NCBI GenBank assembly: GCA_903924445.1
Contig: CAIYBQ010000069.1
Span: 1-12,494, forward strand
Length of the DNA stretch: 12,494 nt
From: an uncultured Armatimonadota bacterium
GTDB lineage: Bacteria > Armatimonadota > Armatimonadia > Armatimonadales > Armatimonadaceae
Reading direction: 5' to 3'
The position numbers were made by a program, and so were the translations under genes. The notes below the pieces were generated by a model that was not told the DNA's origin, did no database searches, and saw only the letters and a program-made list of their open reading frames with translations. The number at the start of each line of letters is the position of its first letter. The stretch's first letter is position 1. Below are positions 7,607 to 12,494 of the stretch, in pieces.

Positions 7607-8341
7607 TTAGATGTCCAACCGTTGGAAGATTGCTTGCGGTACCGACCGTATTACAGCCATCAGGACTTTCCAAATGCCAGGCACGTACGCAACAGCAGTT
7701 CCCTTCCGAGCATGATCAAGGATTAAGGAAGCAGCCTTCTCGGCAGTGATGATGAGAGGCAGCTTTGACAAGCCCTCGGTCATCGGTGTACTGACTGGAC
7801 CCGGTTTGATGGTAACAACGCGGACACCTTGAACAGCCAAGCGGTTGCGCAGCGCTTCCAGATAAACCGTAAAGCCTGCTTTTGTTGCCGCATAGACCGG
7901 TCCACCCCGTCGTCCACGGTCGCCCGCAACAGATGAAATTCCCACAATCGTTCCAGACTTTAGAGATTGACATCGTAGAGCAACAGCATTCAACCAACGT
8001 ACCGCGGATGTAAAGTTGACATCTATGGATTCCAAATCCGACGTCGTCGGATACTCATCCTTACCGACACGCGGCATAATGCCCGCACAGTAGATGTAGA
8101 GGTCGCAGCCCCCTAATCGCTCACAGATGTCGGAAAGCACTTGGGATGCATCAGAAGAGGCAGTCACATCCAGAACAACGGGAAGCACAGAGTCTGGGAA
8201 CTCTGCAGCAAGCTGATCAAGCAATGCCTTACGCCGAGCTATCGCAGCTACTTTGACGCCTGACTTGGCGAGGTTACGCACAAGCTCAGCCCCAATACCA
8301 GTGCTTGCTCCAAACACAATCGCATTACGGAATGCACTCAT
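7607..8341 (-). CDS. SDR family NAD(P)-dependent oxidoreductase, DprE2-like
   Basis: This is a 244-residue classical short-chain dehydrogenase/reductase. The Rossmann motif GASTGIG lies at 11-17, an acidic D58 in the usual LDVT position, CAG at 85-87 in place of NNAG, the catalytic serine in GISSVAG (134-140) and the YxxxK pair Y150/K154. The C-terminal region (GVRVVTIKPGPVSTPM, then VLMAVIRSVPQAIFQRLDI) resembles mycobacterial DprE2, which reduces the 2-keto intermediate made by DprE1 to the arabinose form. Some generic SDRs share that tail, so the neighbouring DprE1-like gene is the main support. The start ATG overlaps the stop of the Gfo/Idh/MocA gene (ATGA, 8341-8338), and the stop codon abuts the oxidase start. 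SDR is certain; DprE2 function is probable. Confidence 0.88.
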   Translation of the reverse strand: MSAFRNAIVFGASTGIGAELVRNLAKSGVKVAAIARRKALLDQLAAEFPDSVLPVVLDVTASSDASQVLSDICERLGGCDLYIYCAGIMPRVGKDEYPTTSDLESIDVNFTSAVRWLNAVALRCQSLKSGTIVGISSVAGDRGRRGGPVYAATKAGFTVYLEALRNRLAVQGVRVVTIKPGPVSTPMTEGLSKLPLIITAEKAASLILDHARKGTAVAYVPGIWKVLMAVIRSVPQAIFQRLDI

Positions 8342-9360
8342 ATCGCTATTTCAACCTTTTGCCCCAAACGGGATGATTCAACCGCATAGAGTACCATCGC
8401 GAGCGACCAGATGTTGTCGGTACAAAGCCCCATCGGCTCGGTCCCCTGTTCAAGTGCATCAAGAAAGTCATTAAGACTGCCGGCAATACCGACAAATGGG
8501 AGGTCATCTATGGTCCAGTCCGATTTAACGGTCTCTCTGATAAACCCGCTATCGCCCACAATTTTGTCGACAATAACCTTGCCCATACCATCCCACGTAA
8601 CGGTGCCTCGAGGGCAGATCGCCCTCCAACAGGCCTCCCATTCGGTCTGATGACCTTCCGCAGCCCATGATCCACGGTATGAGAAGCGGATTCCGTTTTC
8701 AAACTCGAAGGTAGCTAATGCTGACTCGTCTCCTGAATACCAGGACCAAGGAACTCTAAACGAGTCACAATACACCGTAAGCGGCTTGGCCCCGACTAGG
8801 TACCGTGCGGCATCGAAGGTATGAATGGCCATGTCCTTCAGAAGCACATCGGGCATCTCATCACGAAAGCCACCAAAGTGTGCTCCGATGAAAAAGTCTG
8901 CTGTCAGGATTGCAACACCACCCAGACTCTCGATGGCTTGCTTGAAAGCTACCAATCCACTGTCATAGCGACGGGATTGACTCACCATGTAAAGTTTTTG
9001 CGCCTCAGCGGCAGCAGCTAGCATCCTGTGTGCGCTCGCAAGTGAGACCGACATTGGCTTCTCACCGAGCACAGCTACACCATACCCAAGTGCCGTTACC
9101 GTGACTTCCTCATGTGCCTCAGGGATGGACACATCGATGACAAAGTCAGGCTTCGTTACTGTGAGTGCTTCCGTCAAAGAAACAAAGTCACGGATGTTCG
9201 TGGCAACATCAATGTCAAGCTCGGAGATCGCCTGCCGAGCCTTGCCATCGATAACATCTACCCAGCCAACCAGCTCAACTCTGTGACTCGTCGAGAGAAT
9301 GTTTTTGGCCCATGCACGCCCCATTCCTCCAGCCCCGACCAGCACTGCGCGATGAATCAA
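8338..9360 (-). CDS. Gfo/Idh/MocA family oxidoreductase, ThuB-like by context
   Basis: This is a 340-residue NAD(P)-dependent sugar or inositol dehydrogenase. The N-terminal Rossmann domain carries VGAGGMG (8-14), and the EKP motif, with the catalytic lysine, is at 100-102. The C-terminal domain has DMAIHTFDAARYLVG (176-190), whose D176 and H180 sit where the family keeps its catalytic Asp/His. Position 1 nt after thuA suggests a ThuB-like role, oxidising the C3 hydroxyl of a sugar or disaccharide. The apparent start is TTG at 9360, one base past the thuA stop and without a clear Shine-Dalgarno, so translation probably depends on coupling. The family assignment is firm; the substrate cannot be read from the sequence. 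Confidence 0.9.
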   Translation of the reverse strand: MIHRAVLVGAGGMGRAWAKNILSTSHRVELVGWVDVIDGKARQAISELDIDVATNIRDFVSLTEALTVTKPDFVIDVSIPEAHEEVTVTALGYGVAVLGEKPMSVSLASAHRMLAAAAEAQKLYMVSQSRRYDSGLVAFKQAIESLGGVAILTADFFIGAHFGGFRDEMPDVLLKDMAIHTFDAARYLVGAKPLTVYCDSFRVPWSWYSGDESALATFEFENGIRFSYRGSWAAEGHQTEWEACWRAICPRGTVTWDGMGKVIVDKIVGDSGFIRETVKSDWTIDDLPFVGIAGSLNDFLDALEQGTEPMGLCTDNIWSLAMVLYAVESSRLGQKVEIAI

Positions 9361-9361
9361 G

Positions 9362-10093
9362 CTACTTGAACCAACCCAATGGAGAATTTGGGCAGGACTG
9401 TGTTGAGTAAACGTTCGTTGCTACTGGCGCAGCCCACCGCACCGCATTCCCGATCACCGTACGAATCTCTGGTTGGTAGTAAACAGGGTACGTTTCATGC
9501 CCTGGCGAGAAGTAAAAGATACGTCCCTGGCCTCGCGACCAGCAACATCCGCTTCTGAACACTTCTCCTCCAGCAAATGACGAGATGAAAATGAGCTCAT
9601 CCGGTTGAGGAACATCAAAGAACTCGCCATACATTTCCTGCTGTGGAACTTGGAAGACCTCAGGTACATCTTGTGTAATCGGATGTCCGGGACGAACCGT
9701 CCATACCGTCTCGCTATCATCATCCCGCCAGCGAAGTGCGCACGACGTCCCCATCAGCTTTTTGAACACCTTAGCAAAGTGCCCTGAGTGGAGGACAATC
9801 AATCCCATCCCACCAAGGACACGCTGATACACGCGTTCGACAATCTCATCGGAAACATCACCGTGTGCCATATGCCCCCACCAAGTGAGGACATCGGTTT
9901 GGGCGAGGACCGCTTCCGTCAAGCCGTGTTCCGGTTCATCCAAGGTAGCTGTCGTCACGACACAATCATCACCAAGTCGCTCTTTGATGCCCGCGGCGAT
10001 GACTGTGTGCATGCCATCAGGATAAACCGAGCGAACCAGCTCAGACTCTTTTTCGTGTCTGAACTCACTCCAAACAGTTACGCGAATTGACAT
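9362..10093 (-). CDS. thuA: ThuA domain-containing protein
   Basis: This is a 243-residue protein of the ThuA family, which has a class-I glutamine-amidotransferase-like fold and is linked in rhizobia to trehalose, maltitol and sucrose use through 3-keto sugars. Family blocks seen are VTVWSEFRHEK (5-15), YPDGMH (24-29), TLDEPEHGLTEAVL (50-63), DVLTWWGHMAHGDVSDEIV (67-85), GLIVLHSGHFAKVFKKLMG (97-115), PGHPI (135-139) and FSPGHETYPVYY (195-206). The start ATG at 10093 has AGGGA 6 bases upstream. It is the first gene of the four-gene minus-strand operon. Only about 11 bases separate its start from the upstream terminator, so its promoter lies within or before the hairpin unless transcription reads through from the oxidase operon. 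Confidence 0.92.
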   Translation of the reverse strand: MSIRVTVWSEFRHEKESELVRSVYPDGMHTVIAAGIKERLGDDCVVTTATLDEPEHGLTEAVLAQTDVLTWWGHMAHGDVSDEIVERVYQRVLGGMGLIVLHSGHFAKVFKKLMGTSCALRWRDDDSETVWTVRPGHPITQDVPEVFQVPQQEMYGEFFDVPQPDELIFISSFAGGEVFRSGCCWSRGQGRIFYFSPGHETYPVYYQPEIRTVIGNAVRWAAPVATNVYSTQSCPNSPLGWFK

Positions 10094-10104
10094 ATTGATT
10101 CCCT

Positions 10105-10135
10105 GATAAAAGAAAAGCCCGTGCGATGCACGGGC
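10105..10135 (-). terminator. Intrinsic terminator of the cytochrome c oxidase operon
   Basis: On the minus strand a perfect 8-base-pair G+C-rich stem (GCCCGTGC, 10135-10128, with GCACGGGC, 10124-10117) encloses a 3-base loop and is followed by TTTTCTTTTATC. The hairpin starts 6 bases beyond the ctaF stop. The plus strand lacks a T-tract. It separates the oxidase operon from thuA. Confidence 0.93.
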
Positions 10136-10141
10136 AGAGGG

Positions 10142-10531
10142 CTATTTTCGGTCCGTCAGACCTTGCCATTGCCACGCAGTGGAATCCGGTCTGAACTGAT
10201 AATCGAGGAAAATGATGCCCATAAGGAACACCCAGATGAATCCTAAGGCTGCCCACAGCCAGATCAGTCTGGTTCCGCCCTTTACATTCATAAAGTTCAA
10301 CACCACCAGCACAGCCTTCACCGTAGCAACGATAAGAGCAATGACAATGTTCCAACCAACCCAGTTCCACATCTTGCTAAGGTCAATGAAGTACAGAATA
10401 ACCGTAACGACCAACAAGCCGAGAAGTGCAAAGTACGTCCCAAAGTAGAGACTCAGCTTTGGGTGAGTAATTCTCTCGATTGGCGCGCCTTCAGGTGCAA
10501 AACCCGCACCGTGACCATGTCCAGAAGCCAT
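10142..10531 (-). CDS. ctaF: Cytochrome c oxidase subunit IV (prokaryotic COX4 type)
   Basis: This is a 129-residue small membrane subunit of the aa3/caa3-type oxidase; such subunits help assemble or stabilise the complex and carry no cofactor. A Gly/His-rich N terminus (GHGHGAG) is followed by THPKLSLYFGTYFALLGLL, typical of COX4_pro/caa3 subunit IV. Three membrane helices lie at about 29-49, 58-80 and 88-110. It is the last gene of the oxidase operon, starting 10 bases after the ctaE stop with a GGGG-type ribosome-binding site. The terminator follows directly. It matches no other subunit family, and position supports the call. Confidence 0.9.
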   Translation of the reverse strand: MASGHGHGAGFAPEGAPIERITHPKLSLYFGTYFALLGLLVVTVILYFIDLSKMWNWVGWNIVIALIVATVKAVLVVLNFMNVKGGTRLIWLWAALGFIWVFLMGIIFLDYQFRPDSTAWQWQGLTDRK

Positions 10532-10541
10532 GTCTTACCCC

Positions 10542-11465
10542 TTAAGAAATCAGATACATCAGTGGGAACAGGAAGATCCACACGATGTCAACGAAGTGCC
10601 AATACAGACCGACCATTTCCGTAGGCATGTAGTCATCAACCGCTTCATGCTTCGTCAGATACATCAGAATCAATGTCACCATACATATGATTCCGATGAT
10701 GACGTGGATGCCATGTAGACCGGTCATACAGAAGTAGATGGAGAAGAAGATCTTCGCCTTTCCAGCTTCGATATCAAACCGTTCACGCGCAGCGGACTTG
10801 ACAACGACACGGGTAGTTGTATCGGATGCCGAAGTAACCCGGTTATCGAAACCCGCTTCAACTTCCGCTGTCTTCGGGTTGTCCATCGGCTCTACGAAGG
10901 AGACCTGATTTGTTTTCCGTGCAAGCTCAAGCTGTTCCCATGCCACGTTGGCCCGAGGATTTTCCTCGACACCAACTGCAGGCTTATGGTGTTCATGGAA
11001 CACAGTCAGCGCCTTCGCATAGTTGAAGTTCTGGTCTGGAAGCAAACCCTCGTTAATCTTGCTCGTGTACTCGACGAACTTGATGCCCATGAATCCAAAC
11101 GCACAGATACATGTGAAGACAAGTAAGAGTGCAACTTTGATTCTCTGGCCATGTTGTGCGTAGAACACCGCAAGCGCCGCAGAAAGTGAGCTCGAAAGCA
11201 ACACCAAAGTGTTCAACGTACCAAGCTTTACATCAAGAAAGTGATGAGCCTCTAGGTAGGTGTTGAAGTACATCGTTCGGTAGAGCGTATAAGCCAGAAA
11301 CAATGCTCCGAAAAACATCACTTCTGTGACAAGAAACGACCACATTCCAACGATATACGACTCGTTTTGTTGATCCAGGTCTTCAAACTGAACAGAGAGC
11401 TTCTGTTCAATCATGTGATGACCTGATCCACCAACCGCCGCATTTTCCATGCTCTTCAGGCTCAT
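10542..11465 (-). CDS. ctaE: Cytochrome c oxidase subunit III with a large internal insert
   Basis: This is a 307-residue core subunit of the oxidase with no metal centre; subunit III supports proton uptake and stability of subunit I. Five helices are seen (about 38-62, 83-103, 110-128, 238-265, 286-304), the short bacterial form. Family motifs are GMWSFLVTEVMFFGALFLAY (40-59), FFSIYFCMTGLHGIHVIIG (240-258) and GLYWHFVDIVWIFLFP (286-301). Between helices 3 and 4 is a hydrophilic, charged stretch of about 93 residues (143-235), where most homologues have a much shorter loop. The start has a perfect AGGAGG 7 bases before it, and its ATGA overlaps the ctaD stop by 4 bases. Confidence 0.95.
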   Translation of the reverse strand: MSLKSMENAAVGGSGHHMIEQKLSVQFEDLDQQNESYIVGMWSFLVTEVMFFGALFLAYTLYRTMYFNTYLEAHHFLDVKLGTLNTLVLLSSSLSAALAVFYAQHGQRIKVALLLVFTCICAFGFMGIKFVEYTSKINEGLLPDQNFNYAKALTVFHEHHKPAVGVEENPRANVAWEQLELARKTNQVSFVEPMDNPKTAEVEAGFDNRVTSASDTTTRVVVKSAARERFDIEAGKAKIFFSIYFCMTGLHGIHVIIGIICMVTLILMYLTKHEAVDDYMPTEMVGLYWHFVDIVWIFLFPLMYLIS

Positions 11466-12494
11466 ACGTGAACCTCCTCATCAGACGACACATGAACAGC
11501 ATCATCGTCAAATGGGAACCGGCTTGGACCAACATCGCCGCCATGATGGCTTTCCTGGAAGTATTCGTAGGCTTCCCAAGTCACCACAGGGACCTCATGG
11601 AAGTTGTGGGTATCTGGAGGAGATGTTGTCAGCCATTCAAGGCCGACTGCACGCCAAGGATTGTTTCCAGCCTTTTCACCATGCTTCAAAGAATGAATCA
11701 GGTAGACAACAGGAAGCAAGAAACCAACTCCAAGAACGAATGCTCCACCGGTCGACATCACGTGCCACAGCTGAAACTCTGGTGGGTAGAAGTGATAACG
11801 GCGAGGCATACCGAGGTAGCCAACCACAAACTGAGGAAGGAACGTAAGGTTGAATCCGAGGAACACCAAGACAGCGCTGACCTTGCCCCAAACTTCGCTA
11901 TACATCCGGCCAGTCATCTTGGGCCACCAGAAGTGGAGACCAGCGAGGAAGCCCATCGCTGTACCACCAACCATCACGTAGTGGAAGTGAGCCACAACAA
12001 AGTAGGTTGCCGTAAGGTGAATGTCCGTGGCCAGAGATGACAGATACAGACCTGTCAAACCGCCAATGGTAAAGAGTCCAAGGAAGCCAAATGCATACAG
12101 CATGTGGCTAGTCAACTCAACAGAGCCTTTGTACATCGTCGTCGCCCAGTTGAAGATTTTCACTGCGGACGGGACAGCAACGAGGAAGCTGAGGACTGAG
12201 AAGACAAGTCCCAGATACATTGACTGAGACGTTGCAAACATGTGATGGCCCCAAACGATGAAGCCAAACACTGCAATAGCCATCGTAGAGAACGCTACGA
12301 ACTCGTATCCAAAGATGCGCTTCTTGCTATTCGCAGCAATCACTTCATTGATAACACCCATCGCTGGGAGAACCATGATGTAGACAGCTGGGTGGGAGTA
12401 GAACCAGAACAAGTGCTGGAAGAGAACTGGATCTCCGCCGATTTCAGGTGAGAAGATACCGAAACCAAGTGTGCGCTCTACAACAACCAGTGCC
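11462..12494 (-). CDS. ctaD: Cytochrome c oxidase subunit I, 5' end cut by the right edge
   Basis: This is the C-terminal 343 residues of the catalytic heme-copper subunit; the rest lies beyond base 12494. The fragment begins ALVVVERTLGFGIF and continues into GGDPVLFQHLFWFYSHPAVY. In fragment numbering the CuB ligands are H34 and the pair HH at 83-84, the His-Tyr cross-link tyrosine is Y38, the heme a3 and heme a histidines are H169 and H171 (VAHFHYVM), and the K-channel lysine is K112 (PSAVKIFNW). YSHPAVY replaces the GHPEV of A1 enzymes, the mark of an A2-type oxidase, with Tyr-Ser in place of the D-channel glutamate. The Mg-site His-Asp expected before the TYFVVAHFH motif reads Thr-Ala. 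The end (WRAVGLEWLTTSPPDTHNF) is typical, followed by an acidic tail. It is coupled to ctaE by ATGA; subunit II is expected further right. Confidence 0.96.
   Translation of the reverse strand, partial: ALVVVERTLGFGIFSPEIGGDPVLFQHLFWFYSHPAVYIMVLPAMGVINEVIAANSKKRIFGYEFVAFSTMAIAVFGFIVWGHHMFATSQSMYLGLVFSVLSFLVAVPSAVKIFNWATTMYKGSVELTSHMLYAFGFLGLFTIGGLTGLYLSSLATDIHLTATYFVVAHFHYVMVGGTAMGFLAGLHFWWPKMTGRMYSEVWGKVSAVLVFLGFNLTFLPQFVVGYLGMPRRYHFYPPEFQLWHVMSTGGAFVLGVGFLLPVVYLIHSLKHGEKAGNNPWRAVGLEWLTTSPPDTHNFHEVPVVTWEAYEYFQESHHGGDVGPSRFPFDDDAVHVSSDEEVHV
11473..11478 (-). promoter_or_regulatory. Consensus Shine-Dalgarno of ctaE inside the ctaD 3' end
   Basis: AGGAGG on the minus strand stands 7 bases before the ctaE ATG and is embedded in the last codons of ctaD. 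It fixes the ctaE start, makes independent re-initiation likely, and is the strongest ribosome-binding site in the window. Confidence 0.85.

Noticed and set aside
11468..12040. A 190-codon plus-strand open frame opposite ctaD
   Set aside because: It mirrors conserved subunit I sequence, including heme-ligand codons, so its openness follows from the codon usage of the real gene.
1..12494. CRISPR array, tRNA, rRNA, insertion sequence, integrase or prophage genes
   Set aside because: No regularly spaced repeats, cloverleaf-like segments, transposase frames or flanking inverted repeats were seen; the only repeat is the 34-base pair at the left edge.

Overview
This window carries eleven protein genes in four blocks and almost no non-coding DNA. 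By eye the G+C is a little above 50%. The organism looks like a Gram-negative-type, aerobic, free-living bacterium from a Planctomycetota / Verrucomicrobiota / Acidobacteriota / Armatimonadota-like lineage. The pointers are the paired DUF1592-cluster cytochrome and DUF1552 protein, typical of those phyla, and a heme-copper oxidase of the YSHP (A2) type. The phylum is an inference and no marker gene settles it.

Layout from left to right. (1) Positions 1-160 hold no convincing complete gene. They contain an intrinsic terminator and, at the extreme left edge, a second copy of part of the neighbouring gene's 3' end. (2) Positions 161-3914, minus strand, form a two-gene operon: a large secreted c-type cytochrome with DUF1587/1595/1592/1588/1585 domains, overlapped by a Tat-type DUF1552 protein. 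(3) Positions 3991-6184, plus strand, are divergent from block 2: a CNNM/CorC-type CBS membrane protein followed, with an 11-base overlap, by a small MscS mechanosensitive channel. (4) Positions 6170-10093, minus strand, are a tightly packed four-gene operon: ThuA, a Gfo/Idh/MocA dehydrogenase, an SDR reductase resembling DprE2 and an FAD oxidase resembling DprE1. Its 3' end overlaps that of the MscS gene by 15 bases. (5) Positions 10142-12494, minus strand, are a cytochrome c oxidase operon, ctaD (cut by the right edge), ctaE and ctaF, closed by a strong terminator just before thuA.

How the genes work together. Block 5 builds the terminal oxidase. Block 4 contains four enzymes whose families all handle keto-sugars or sugar oxidoreduction. 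The DprE1/DprE2-like pair suggests 2-epimerisation of a polyprenyl-phosphate pentose (ribose to arabinose) for an envelope glycan outside the mycobacteria, and the ThuA/ThuB-like pair suggests 3-keto-glycoside chemistry. Having both in one operon is the most interesting feature here. Block 2 is a widespread exported cytochrome/DUF1552 pair of unproven function. Block 3 looks like ion and osmotic homeostasis. No CRISPR array, tRNA, rRNA, insertion sequence or prophage was seen.
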